Positions 9,758 through 18,347 of a stretch of DNA of 64,000 bases are shown here, in pieces. The notes beneath the pieces are model-generated. The model had not been told where the DNA came from and searched no databases. It was given only the letters and a program-made list of their open reading frames with translations. The DNA comes from Bacillota bacterium (GTDB lineage Bacteria > Bacillota > Clostridia > Lachnospirales > Lachnospiraceae), in the NCBI GenBank assembly GCA_029226935.1, contig JAQXYZ010000072.1:124001-188000 (forward strand), in the 5' to 3' direction. Every line of letters begins with the position of its first letter. The first letter of the stretch is position 1. The translations under genes and the position numbers were made by a program.

Positions 9758-10669
9758 ATGCTTCGGGTAAGACAACAGATTGGATGTAGTGATGAACTTA
9801 CTATTTCCTGCGGAAAAAAGGGAGTGACAATTGCCATACTAGACACAGGGATTGCAGTTCATCCTGATTTTGATGATAGAATTATTGCTTTTAAAGATTT
9901 TGTGAACAAAAAAAGTGGGATGTATGATGACAGTGGACACGGAACACATGTGGCAGGCTGTCTGTGTGGAAGCGGACTGATTTCGTTGGGAAGATACCGG
10001 GGAATTGCTCCTTACAGCAAATTAGTGGTGGGAAAGGTGCTGGACAGCAATGGGGATGGACAGATTGAAAACATGATTAGAGGTCTTGAATGGGTTCTGA
10101 AGCGGCAGGAGGAGTATGATATACGCATATTGAATATTTCTATTGGTATGGGAGAAGCACGGGACAAAGAACAGGTGCAAAGATTATTGGAACTGATTAA
10201 TCATGCGTGGAAACGAGGATTGATTGTGGTCTGTGCAGCAGGAAATACAGGACCGGACCCTATGACGATTTCTCTTTTAGGTACAGCAAGAGAGGTTATT
10301 ACGGTAGGATGTCATGAAGGCGGCTTCTTTGGAAAGAAAGAACAGCTATGCGAAAATTATTCCGGGCGGGGTCCAAGCCCTTATGCAATGAAAAAGCCGG
10401 ATGTAGTTGCCCCCGGAACTGACATTATATCCTGCAATGCGAGATTTGAGAAGATAGGCAGATACTACAGAAAAGCGTATATTGTGAAAAGTGGTACTTC
10501 CATGTCAACACCGATTGTATCAGGTGGATTGGCACTTCTTTTACAGAAATATCCTTCACTTACAAATGAGCAGGCAAAACAGAGACTTCTATATACTTCC
10601 AGAGATTTGAATGAACCATGGAGCAAACAGGGGTGGGGAATGATACAGATTGACAGACTGTTAAAATAA
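9758..10669 (+). CDS. Subtilisin-family (S8) serine protease, cytoplasmic type
   Basis: 303 residues with the full catalytic triad: Asp29 in AILDTGIA, His61 in DSGHGTHVAG and Ser248 in SGTSMSTP. The oxyanion Asn lies in VVCAAGNTGP. There is no signal peptide, no membrane segment and no long propeptide, so the enzyme resembles the intracellular serine proteases of Firmicutes. Its length matches a bare catalytic domain. It starts directly after the T-run of the preceding terminator, with its ribosome site inside the hairpin. It could process cytoplasmic proteins; nothing in the sequence fixes a substrate. No link to the surface proteins is shown beyond proximity. Confidence 0.9.
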   Translation: MLRVRQQIGCSDELTISCGKKGVTIAILDTGIAVHPDFDDRIIAFKDFVNKKSGMYDDSGHGTHVAGCLCGSGLISLGRYRGIAPYSKLVVGKVLDSNGDGQIENMIRGLEWVLKRQEEYDIRILNISIGMGEARDKEQVQRLLELINHAWKRGLIVVCAAGNTGPDPMTISLLGTAREVITVGCHEGGFFGKKEQLCENYSGRGPSPYAMKKPDVVAPGTDIISCNARFEKIGRYYRKAYIVKSGTSMSTPIVSGGLALLLQKYPSLTNEQAKQRLLYTSRDLNEPWSKQGWGMIQIDRLLK

Positions 10670-10673
10670 GTCA

Positions 10674-10702
10674 TTGACAGAAGATGTGCTATTGTATACA
10701 AT
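10674..10702 (+). promoter_or_regulatory. Strong sigma-A promoter for the citrate synthase/icd operon
   Basis: TTGACA and TACAAT are separated by exactly 17 nt. The site starts 4 nt after the subtilase stop codon. It explains why the track's TTG start at 10674 is wrong: that codon is the -35 box. The true start at 10746 has AGGGAGG before it. Confidence 0.85.
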
Positions 10703-10745
10703 TATACATGACGCTTTAAGTAAGAGAACGAGGGAGGAGATAGCA

Positions 10746-12158
10746 ATGGCTGGAGAAAATGATCTTTTTTTAGACAGACCGGTGTCGTTGAATTCGAAAA
10801 ATAACCTGTTGGAAATAGAAGAGCATATGTATATATTGGATGATGTTGAAAAGCCCAATGTATTCAGAAATATGTTTCCCTATTCAGAGGTGCCGAAAAT
10901 TCCTTTTAATGATAGAATCGTACCCCATAATATGCCTAAGGATATTTGGATTACAGATACAACCTTTCGTGACGGACAGCAGTCCAGAGCACCCTATACC
11001 ACAGAGCAGATAGTAAGGATTTACGATTATTTGCATCGTCTTGGCGGTCCTAACGGCATGATCCGCGCAAGTGAATTTTTCCTTTACAGTAAGAAGGACA
11101 GGGATGCTGTATATAAATGTATGGAAAGAGGATACAAGTTCCCGGAGGTTACCAGTTGGATTCGCGCCAGCAAGGAAGATTTCAAATTGGTTAAGGAAAT
11201 AGGAATGCCGGAAACAGGTATTTTGGTAAGCTGTTCAGATTATCATATCTTTTTAAAATTGAAAATGACCAGAAAACAGGCGATGGAGCATTATTTAAGT
11301 GTGGTAAGGGACTGTCTGGAGGAGGGCATCAGCGTAAGATGTCATTTGGAGGATATTACCAGAGCTGATATTTATGGTTATGTGGTTCCTTTCTGTCTGG
11401 AATTAATGAAATTAATGGAGGAATATAAGATACCGATTAAGGTGCGCGCCTGTGATACCATGGGATATGGGGTGAATTATCCCGGTGCGGTTATTCCCAG
11501 AAGCGTTCAGGGTATTATTTATGCATTGCATACTCATGCAGGGGTACCTCATGAATTGATTGAATGGCATGGGCATAATGATTTTTATAAAGCAGTGGTC
11601 AATTCGACTACCGCATGGCTGTATGGCTGTTCCGGTGTCAATACCTCGTTGTTTGGTATTGGGGAGAGAACAGGGAATACTCCCTTAGAAGCGATGGTGT
11701 TTGAATACGCCCAGCTAAAGGGAGATTTAAACGGTATGGATACTACCGTAATTACCGAGCTGGCTGAATATTATGAGAGGGAAATCGGATATCATATCCC
11801 GGAGAGAACACCTTTTGTAGGAAAGAATTTTAATGTGACAAGAGCCGGTGTCCATGCAGATGGTCTTCTGAAGAACGAAGAAATCTACAATATTTTTGAT
11901 ACGGATAAATTTTTGAACAGACCAGTTCTCTGTGCTGTTTCCAATACATCCGGGCTGGCGGGAATCGCTCACTGGATCAACACTTACTTTAAGTTAAAGG
12001 ACGAAAAGCAGCTTGGCAAGAACAGCCCATTGGTTGCTGAAGTGAAGAAGTGGGTGGACAAGCAATATGAAGATGGCAGAGTAACGGTTATTACAGACAA
12101 AGAGCTGATTGAGCAGATTACATATGCCTGCAAAAAGCTTGATATGACCATTGGCTGA
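10746..12158 (+). CDS. DRE-TIM metallolyase, probable Re-type citrate synthase
   Basis: 470 residues, start set by AGGGAGGAG 5 nt before the ATG. The N-terminal TIM barrel shows DTTFRDGQQSR, the DRE-TIM substrate and metal motif, and EWHGHND, the metal-binding HxH. The family includes isopropylmalate, homocitrate and Re-citrate synthases. The leuA regulatory domain is not obvious and the chain is shorter than most LeuA proteins. Isocitrate dehydrogenase lies two genes downstream, which favours acetyl-CoA plus oxaloacetate to citrate, as in the Re-citrate synthase of Clostridium kluyveri. Annotation pipelines usually call such proteins isopropylmalate synthase. Aconitase is not in the window. 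Citrate synthase activity is inference. Confidence 0.7.
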   Translation: MAGENDLFLDRPVSLNSKNNLLEIEEHMYILDDVEKPNVFRNMFPYSEVPKIPFNDRIVPHNMPKDIWITDTTFRDGQQSRAPYTTEQIVRIYDYLHRLGGPNGMIRASEFFLYSKKDRDAVYKCMERGYKFPEVTSWIRASKEDFKLVKEIGMPETGILVSCSDYHIFLKLKMTRKQAMEHYLSVVRDCLEEGISVRCHLEDITRADIYGYVVPFCLELMKLMEEYKIPIKVRACDTMGYGVNYPGAVIPRSVQGIIYALHTHAGVPHELIEWHGHNDFYKAVVNSTTAWLYGCSGVNTSLFGIGERTGNTPLEAMVFEYAQLKGDLNGMDTTVITELAEYYEREIGYHIPERTPFVGKNFNVTRAGVHADGLLKNEEIYNIFDTDKFLNRPVLCAVSNTSGLAGIAHWINTYFKLKDEKQLGKNSPLVAEVKKWVDKQYEDGRVTVITDKELIEQITYACKKLDMTIG

Positions 12159-12189
12159 AAATGGTAAAAGAAAGGAAAACGTATTTGCG

Positions 12190-12876
12190 ATGAGTAAGTA
12201 TGATGTAAAGCAGGAAGTAACTGATAAGTATTCTCTGCGGGGCAGGGTGTTCCATAAGCTCAGAGAGGACATCCTAAATGGAAAATATAAGGAGCATGAG
12301 GAATTAAAGGAGGTTGCCATAGGAGAGGAGCTTGGGGTCAGTCGTACTCCGGTAAGAGAGGCTTTCCGGCAGTTGGAATTGGAAGGACTTATTCAGATTG
12401 TGCCTAACAAGGGCGCCTATGTAACCGGAATTACTGCCAAGGATGTAAAGGACATTTACATGATACGTTCTTCTCTGGAAGGAATGTGTGCCCGTCTGGC
12501 AACAGAAAATATTACAAAAGAGCAGATGGAGGAATTGGAGGAAAATGTTTATCTTGCCAGCTTTCATGCTTCCAAGGGGCACATGGAGCAGATGGCAGAG
12601 TTAGATAACAGATTTCATCATATTCTATATGAAGCCTGTGATTCCAAGATGCTGGAAAACCTGTTGCAGGACTTTCATCAGTATGTAATCCGTATTAGGA
12701 AAAAGACTCTATCTACAAAGGAAAGAGGAATTGCTTCCAATGAAGAGCACCGCATGATTATGGAGGCAATCAAAGCGGGAAAGCCGGAGGAAGCAGAGCG
12801 TTTGGCAACCCAGCACATGAACAATGCCTATGATAATATGGTAAAAAATGGATTATATGATATATTTGAATCATAA
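12190..12876 (+). CDS. GntR-family transcription regulator with FCD domain
   Basis: 228 residues. An N-terminal winged helix (KLREDILNGKYKEHEELKEVAIGEELGVSRTPVREAFRQLE) shows the GntR signature. The C-terminal all-helical FCD ligand domain carries the usual Asp/His positions (LDNRFHHILYEA, EEHRMIMEAI). AAAGGA precedes ATG 12190 by about 13 nt; the track start at 12151 is a TTG overlapping the upstream stop. It lies between the probable citrate synthase and icd genes and shares their direction, so it probably controls this operon in response to an organic acid. The effector is not visible. Confidence 0.85.
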   Translation: MSKYDVKQEVTDKYSLRGRVFHKLREDILNGKYKEHEELKEVAIGEELGVSRTPVREAFRQLELEGLIQIVPNKGAYVTGITAKDVKDIYMIRSSLEGMCARLATENITKEQMEELEENVYLASFHASKGHMEQMAELDNRFHHILYEACDSKMLENLLQDFHQYVIRIRKKTLSTKERGIASNEEHRMIMEAIKAGKPEEAERLATQHMNNAYDNMVKNGLYDIFES

Positions 12877-12900
12877 AAAATGAAAAGGATGGAGTAGGAC

Positions 12901-14106
12901 ATGGAAAAAATTAAGATGACAACCCCACTTGTGGAGATGGATGGAGACGAGATGACCAGAATTCTCTGGCAGATGATCAAGGACGAGCTGTTGCTGCCTT
13001 ACATTGATTTGAAGACGGAATACTATGATTTGGGACTGGAACATAGAAATGAGACCAACGATCAGGTAACCGTAGACAGTGCGGAGGCAACTAAGAAATA
13101 TGGAGTGGCAGTAAAATGTGCCACCATTACACCCAATGCTGCCAGAATGATAGAATATAACTTAAAGGAGATGTGGAAGAGTCCAAACGGCACCATCAGA
13201 GCAATCCTGGATGGAACTGTATTCAGAGCACCCATTCTTGTAAAGGGAATCGTTCCCTATGTAAAGAACTGGACTAAGCCCATTACCATTGCACGTCATG
13301 CTTATGGGGATGTTTATAAGAATACAGAAATCAAGGTTCCCGGCAAGGGAAAGGCAGAGCTGGTATTTACCGCAGAGGATGGAACAGAAACCAGAGAACT
13401 GATCCACAATTTTGACGGTGCAGGTATTATTCAGGGCATACATAACACAGAAAAATCCATTTCAAGCTTTGCAAGGGCATGTTTTGGCTATGCCATTGAT
13501 ACGAAACAGGATTTATGGTTTGCTACCAAGGATACCATTTCTAAGAAGTACGACCACACTTTTAAGGATATCTTTCAGGAAATTTATGATGCGGAGTACA
13601 AGGATAAATTTGAGGAGCTTGGCATTGAATACTTCTACACTTTGATTGATGATGCAGTTGCACGTGTCATTCGTTCAGAGGGCGGATTTATCTGGGCATG
13701 TAAAAATTATGACGGTGATGTTATGTCAGACATGGTGGCAACTGCCTACGGAGATTTATCCATGATGACTTCCGTGCTGGTTTCTCCAAGCGGCGTTTAT
13801 GAATATGAAGCAGCCCACGGAACCGTACAGCGCCACTATTACAAGCATTTGAAGGGGGAGGAGACCTCTACTAACTCTATAGCCACCATCTTTGCGTGGA
13901 CAGGTGCTCTTCGCAAGCGTGGGGAGCTGGATGGTATTACAGAACTGGTTGACTTTGCAGATAAGCTGGAAAGAGCCTGCATTAAGACTGTAGAGGATGG
14001 CAAGATGACCAAGAGCCTTTCTCTGATTTCTACTTGTGAGAATCCTGTAATCCTGAACAGTCTTGATTTTATTAAGGCAATCAGGGAAACCTTTGATACA
14101 ATCTAA
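12901..14106 (+). CDS. icd: NADP-dependent isocitrate dehydrogenase
   Basis: 401 residues, the usual length of the homodimeric, eukaryote-like NADP enzyme. The start [20 protein letters not shown] is typical, and GTVFRAPI and [15 protein letters not shown] are family motifs. It oxidises isocitrate to 2-oxoglutarate with NADP reduction in the cytoplasm. With the upstream citrate synthase it would feed glutamate synthesis in an organism that probably lacks a full citric acid cycle. GGATGGAG precedes the ATG. A strong terminator follows. Confidence 0.95.
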   Translation: MEKIKMTTPLVEMDGDEMTRILWQMIKDELLLPYIDLKTEYYDLGLEHRNETNDQVTVDSAEATKKYGVAVKCATITPNAARMIEYNLKEMWKSPNGTIRAILDGTVFRAPILVKGIVPYVKNWTKPITIARHAYGDVYKNTEIKVPGKGKAELVFTAEDGTETRELIHNFDGAGIIQGIHNTEKSISSFARACFGYAIDTKQDLWFATKDTISKKYDHTFKDIFQEIYDAEYKDKFEELGIEYFYTLIDDAVARVIRSEGGFIWACKNYDGDVMSDMVATAYGDLSMMTSVLVSPSGVYEYEAAHGTVQRHYYKHLKGEETSTNSIATIFAWTGALRKRGELDGITELVDFADKLERACIKTVEDGKMTKSLSLISTCENPVILNSLDFIKAIRETFDTI

Positions 14107-14113
14107 AAAAATG

Positions 14114-14165
14114 ACACCTCTTTAAAAAGGAACCTACTGATAATCCTTCTGTAAGTTGGTATGCT
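14114..14165 (+). promoter_or_regulatory. ACACC-type promoter, copy 1 (ahead of the chemoreceptor)
   Basis: ACACCTCTTTAAAAAGG begins at 14114 and a -10-like TATGCT begins at 14160, exactly 46 nt later. TGG just before it makes an extended -10. There is no good -35. The same layout occurs at 18248, 25545 and 38054. The -10 lies in the loop of the icd terminator. Confidence 0.55.
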
Positions 14166-14207
14166 TTTCTTATAAAATAGCTGCCAATTTCAGAAGGATT
14201 ATTTTTT
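14140..14207 (+). terminator. Rho-independent terminator after icd
   Basis: ATAATCCTTCTG pairs perfectly with CAGAAGGATTAT, with inner pairing GTTGG/CCAAT. Six T follow. It ends the citrate synthase/icd transcript. Confidence 0.9.
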
Positions 14208-14259
14208 GGCTGTAGGGTTATGTAAGTCGTACCCAATTTGGTATGTGGGAGGGAACAAA

Positions 14260-16431
14260 ATGACAAAGGAAAAAGAAAAGAAAGCAAAAAAACTAAAATT
14301 ACCGAAGCCTAAAAAGAAAGTTTCAGAAAACGAAAATAAGGAACATCAATTTAAGTTTAAAAAGTTTAAGCAAAAAGATAAAAAAGCTGGAAATGAATGG
14401 ATGAATGGCATCAGCATTCGCGCACAGCTTTATTTTGGATTCTTATTGCCGGTAGTTTTTATTGTAATTGTAGGACTCGTCTCTTATAAATATGCGTCCA
14501 TCGGTCTTGTAGAAAACTATGAAGAATCAGCAAAGAGCGCAGTCGAAATGACCGTCAGCTGCCTGGATCAGGGGTTTGCATCTGCGCAGATGATTGTGAT
14601 GGAACTTTCCAATGATACCACGGTAACAGGGTATTCTCTTGGGGGATATGACAACAATACATCACAGAAAAATCAGGCAAAAACCAATCTTAAGAATACA
14701 ATACTAGTCAAACAGGGATTAAATGATGTGGTACAGGAAATTCATATATTGCCGATGGCTGATGAATCCTTTCTGACGACTAAGACCATAAGCGGTACAA
14801 GTGAAATGGATAGTTTTATTGAGGATATGGTTGCTGCGGGCGAGGACCAGTATTTTTCAAACAATTATCCTCATTGGGGAAGTGAGCATGCCTATATGGA
14901 CAGCCAGATTGGTACGAGTACGGATGACTACATTTTATATTGTAGCCGCAAGTTTAATTCGGGAAGCAGATATGGAGCTGTGTTTGTAGATATAAAGAGC
15001 GAATATGTGATAGGTCTTTTAGATGAACTTGATTTTGGAGAGGAAAGTCAGATGACCTTTACTACAGCAGATGGCAGATCCATTGGTAAGAATAATGTGA
15101 TAGATGTAAGGACACTTGATATCTTTACCAAGGCAGGAGAGAGCGAAGATAGTTTTGTTTCCGGATACACCAAATGCGAGGGAGTTAACTATTTCTATAT
15201 GATTTCAAAAAGCAGTCAGACGGGAGCGACACTGACTGTTCTTGTGCCGAAATCATATATTACCCAGAAATCTGACAGCATTCGTCTTATCACAATTTTA
15301 ATGGTAGTATTCGCTACCTTTATAGCAATTGTCATCAGTACGGTGATTGTCAGGATAATGGCAGTTAACATCAAAAAGAGCATTTCCAGTCTTGACGAGG
15401 TTGCACAGGGAAATCTGGTGCTGAAAGAAGGTAAAATTGCCCACAACGAATTCGGAAGACTGCGTAAGGCTATCATGGAAACCGCAGGAAAAATCCGAGG
15501 ACTGGTATTCTCGGTAAAAGGAATGATGGAAAAGGTATCCTTCTCGGCGGATAAAGTAAGCCATTCCAGCGTAGAAATGGACAATATGGTATCTGAGATG
15601 AGTGAGGACATTCAGGAGATTGGGCGGAATATTGAAAAGGAAAACAATGCAGTGAATGCCTGCCATAATCAGATGGAAGAGCTTTCCAAGAAGATTAAGA
15701 AAGCCGGGGGCGGTATTTCTGAAACAATGGAGGGAATTGAAGCAACTAAACACTCTATTGATAAGGGCATGGAAGCTATGGAAGCCATGACCGGACAGTC
15801 GGAGCGTACTACAGCAGTAACGGAGGAAGTGAGAAACGAAGTAATCAAGCTTGGTGGACGGTTAGAGGAAATCATTGACTTTGTTGACAGCATAGCAAAC
15901 ATTGCTGATCAGACCAACCTGCTTTCTTTAAATGCTTCGATTGAGGCGGCACGTGCAGGAGAATTTGGACGGGGCTTTTCAGTGGTTGCAGAAGAAATCA
16001 GAAAGTTAGCAGACAGCTCGTCCAAAACTGCTCAGGATATTCAGAAGGAGATAGGTGAGGTAACGGCATCTGCTGAAAGTGCAGTAAATAAGGTGAAAGA
16101 AGCACAGGATATTGTCAATCTGCAGAATAAACAGGTAAAAGATACAGTGGCTGTATTTGAACAGATGAATGAATTCATGAAGAAGTTCATTGTAAATATG
16201 GAAATGATTTCTGCGGATATGGAAAATATGAATAATGACAGAAAGATAGCGCTTTCTTCTATTCGTGAAATTAATGATATTTCTCAGAACAATATAGATT
16301 TTATTACTAATATCAGTGCATCCATTGAACAGCAGATGGCATTTGCAAATCAGCTTAGTGAGGAGGCGATCGTATTACAGCGGAACATGGAAGAACTGGA
16401 AAGCGCTGTCACAACCTTCAAAGTAGAATAA
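14260..16431 (+). CDS. Methyl-accepting chemotaxis protein
   Basis: 723 residues. GGGAGGG precedes ATG 14260; the track start 14206 is an upstream TTG within the terminator. A Lys-rich tail of about 50 residues comes first, then membrane helix 1 (about 57-78), an extracellular sensor region of about 260 residues (Cache-like size), membrane helix 2 (about 340-368), HAMP, and the signalling hairpin with [27 protein letters not shown]. It relays ligand binding to CheA/CheW and biases flagellar rotation. It is followed by the glucan-degrading locus and shares its promoter type, so a beta-glucan oligosaccharide or its binding protein may be the signal; that is inference. The highly basic N-terminal tail is unusual. 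Confidence 0.93.
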   Translation: MTKEKEKKAKKLKLPKPKKKVSENENKEHQFKFKKFKQKDKKAGNEWMNGISIRAQLYFGFLLPVVFIVIVGLVSYKYASIGLVENYEESAKSAVEMTVSCLDQGFASAQMIVMELSNDTTVTGYSLGGYDNNTSQKNQAKTNLKNTILVKQGLNDVVQEIHILPMADESFLTTKTISGTSEMDSFIEDMVAAGEDQYFSNNYPHWGSEHAYMDSQIGTSTDDYILYCSRKFNSGSRYGAVFVDIKSEYVIGLLDELDFGEESQMTFTTADGRSIGKNNVIDVRTLDIFTKAGESEDSFVSGYTKCEGVNYFYMISKSSQTGATLTVLVPKSYITQKSDSIRLITILMVVFATFIAIVISTVIVRIMAVNIKKSISSLDEVAQGNLVLKEGKIAHNEFGRLRKAIMETAGKIRGLVFSVKGMMEKVSFSADKVSHSSVEMDNMVSEMSEDIQEIGRNIEKENNAVNACHNQMEELSKKIKKAGGGISETMEGIEATKHSIDKGMEAMEAMTGQSERTTAVTEEVRNEVIKLGGRLEEIIDFVDSIANIADQTNLLSLNASIEAARAGEFGRGFSVVAEEIRKLADSSSKTAQDIQKEIGEVTASAESAVNKVKEAQDIVNLQNKQVKDTVAVFEQMNEFMKKFIVNMEMISADMENMNNDRKIALSSIREINDISQNNIDFITNISASIEQQMAFANQLSEEAIVLQRNMEELESAVTTFKVE

Positions 16432-16451
16432 TTTTAATTTTATTATGTCTG

Positions 16452-18248
16452 ATGGCAGTAAACGTTACTGGATGTGAAAGTAAGAAAGCGCAGGAGGATT
16501 ATAGAACGGAAAATTATCATTATAAGGAACTTGGGGATAAAATTTATGTGTTTTCTCCTGACGATGAAGTAGAAAAGGTACAGGCGATATTGGATGAGCT
16601 GTGGCAGAAGCAGGAAACCAATCAGTTTGGAGAGGAAAGATATTGTGTATATTTTCTTCCGGGAGAATACGATTCTTCCCTATCTATAAAGGTGGGTTAC
16701 TATATGCAGGTGGCAGGGCTTGGCTATCTGCCGGATGACACATCCATTCCGGAATTAAACTGTGATGCAAGATGGCTTGGCGATGACAGTAATCATAATG
16801 CAACCTGCAATTTCTGGAGGGGCGTGGAAAATTTAAAAATAGGTTCTAATACCGTATGGGCAGTTTCGCAGGCAACCTTCATGCGTAGAGTACATATTGA
16901 AGGTGCTTTACATCTTCATGACGATTATGGATGGGCAAGCGGCGGATTCCTTTCAGATTCCGTTGTGGATCTGGCAACAGATTCGGGAAGCCAGCAGCAA
17001 TGGCTGTCCAGAAACTGTGACTGGAAAGCATGGATTGGAGATAACTGGAATATGGTTTTTGCCGGGATTGAACCAGGAAAGGCACCGGTAGGAACCTGGC
17101 CGGCCAAGCAGTTTACAACGGTAGATGAAGTAGAGGAAATTCGTGAAAAGCCGTTTATGGTATTTGATGAGAAGGAAGGACTTGGTGTATTTATTCCGAA
17201 TTTCAGGACTCAGGCAGTGGGAGTGTCATGGCAAAAAAATGGGGAGAATTTAGATAAAGAGCAGTTGGATGGGAAGTTTATTCCTCTTTCTGAGTTTTAT
17301 GTTGCAATGCCGGAAAAAGACACTTCTCAAACCCTGAATGATGAACTGAAAAAAGGAAAAAACCTGTTTTTTACACCGGGAATTTATGAATTGGATCAGG
17401 AGCTTTTGGTTGAAAATGAAGGAACCATTATTCTGGGAACAGGACTTGCAACACTTCGCCCTATTTCAGGAAATGCCTGTATACATGTAACAGCGTCAGA
17501 TGACATTGTTTTATCGGGAATTTTATTTGATGCGGGAACAACAGAAGCGGCTGTGTTGCTTCAAGTTGGAGAACAGGCTGATGCCACTGAGCAGAAACCA
17601 GAAAAGCAGAAGAATACAAATGCAGATATGGAAAGGTCTGCAACGGTTTTGTCGGATTTGTTTTTTCGGGTCGGAGGTGCAATTGAAGAAGCTCCGGCAT
17701 CAGTGGATACCTGCATAGAGATCAACAGTTCCCATGTAATAGGTGACAATTTCTGGGTATGGCGTGCCGATCATGGAGCACAGGTAGGTTGGGACTTGAA
17801 TACTGCCAGAAACGGTCTGGTAGTAAACGGAGATGATGTGACCATATATGCGCTGATGGTGGAGCACTTCCAAGAATACCAGACTATCTGGAGAGGCAAT
17901 GAAGGTAAGGTAATCATGTATCAAAGTGAGATTCCCTATGACGTACCGAATCAGGATGAATTTAAGAGCCATGAGGGTGCTGTGAATGGTTATGCTTCCT
18001 ATTGTGTAGAGGATGAAGTGGAGACACATGAGGCGTGGGGGATTGGAATTTATTCCTACAATAGGGATGCTGTAGTAGAGATTTTTTCAGCTATGGAGGT
18101 GCCGAAAAAGCCCGGGGTGAAAATTCACAATGTATGCGCCATCATGATTACCGGAAATCCGGGAATTACCCATGTGGTTAATGATGAAGGAAAACCCTGT
18201 TATCGGGCAGGTACCCGCCAGATTATTACCGAATATATAAAAAAATAA
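16452..18248 (+). CDS. Right-handed beta-helix lipoprotein, GH55-like (probable exo-beta-1,3-glucanase)
   Basis: 598 residues from the only ATG. It resembles a bacterial family with GYYMQVAGLG, QQWLSRN, WAWRADHG, VGWDLNTA and YQSEIPYD motifs, often mislabelled adenylyl cyclase or factor 5/8 protein, which I believe belongs with GH55 exo-beta-1,3-glucanases. Glu493 in YQSEIPYD is a candidate acid. The start is abnormal: no ribosome site precedes ATG 16452, and the frame upstream reads [17 protein letters not shown], a full lipoprotein signal with lipobox, overlapping the chemoreceptor stop. No ATG, GTG or TTG lies in that stretch before a stop at 16359. The gene may use ATA or ATT, or have lost its start by deletion. 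Function is inference from family and neighbours. Confidence 0.65.
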   Translation: MAVNVTGCESKKAQEDYRTENYHYKELGDKIYVFSPDDEVEKVQAILDELWQKQETNQFGEERYCVYFLPGEYDSSLSIKVGYYMQVAGLGYLPDDTSIPELNCDARWLGDDSNHNATCNFWRGVENLKIGSNTVWAVSQATFMRRVHIEGALHLHDDYGWASGGFLSDSVVDLATDSGSQQQWLSRNCDWKAWIGDNWNMVFAGIEPGKAPVGTWPAKQFTTVDEVEEIREKPFMVFDEKEGLGVFIPNFRTQAVGVSWQKNGENLDKEQLDGKFIPLSEFYVAMPEKDTSQTLNDELKKGKNLFFTPGIYELDQELLVENEGTIILGTGLATLRPISGNACIHVTASDDIVLSGILFDAGTTEAAVLLQVGEQADATEQKPEKQKNTNADMERSATVLSDLFFRVGGAIEEAPASVDTCIEINSSHVIGDNFWVWRADHGAQVGWDLNTARNGLVVNGDDVTIYALMVEHFQEYQTIWRGNEGKVIMYQSEIPYDVPNQDEFKSHEGAVNGYASYCVEDEVETHEAWGIGIYSYNRDAVVEIFSAMEVPKKPGVKIHNVCAIMITGNPGITHVVNDEGKPCYRAGTRQIITEYIKK

Positions 18249-18299
18249 CACCATATTAAAAAAAGGTTCATTTCAAGAGAAATGGACCTTTTTTATAAT
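18248..18299 (+). promoter_or_regulatory. ACACC-type promoter, copy 2 (ahead of the phosphorylase operon)
   Basis: ACACCATATTAAAAAAAGG begins at 18248, and a perfect TATAAT begins at 18294, exactly 46 nt later. The expected -35 position reads TTTCAA, which is poor, so activation from the upstream element is likely. The -10 overlaps the T-run of the preceding terminator. Confidence 0.65.
18258..18294 (+). terminator. Rho-independent terminator after the beta-helix gene
   Basis: AAAAAGGTTCATTT pairs with AAATGGACCTTTTT (one G-T pair) around a short loop, and the 3' arm merges into a T-run. Confidence 0.8.
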
Positions 18300-18347
18300 G
18301 GTATTAGGATGAATAAAATCTGCAAAGTGTAGGAAAAGGAGAGGACT

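Noticed and set aside
16425-16460. Programmed frameshift fusing the chemoreceptor to the beta-helix protein
   Set aside because: No slippery heptamer or downstream structure is visible, and the fused signal sequence would make no topological sense.
16452-18248. Adenylyl cyclase label for the beta-helix protein
   Set aside because: No cyclase motif is present; the repetitive beta-rich sequence and neighbours fit a glycan-active enzyme.
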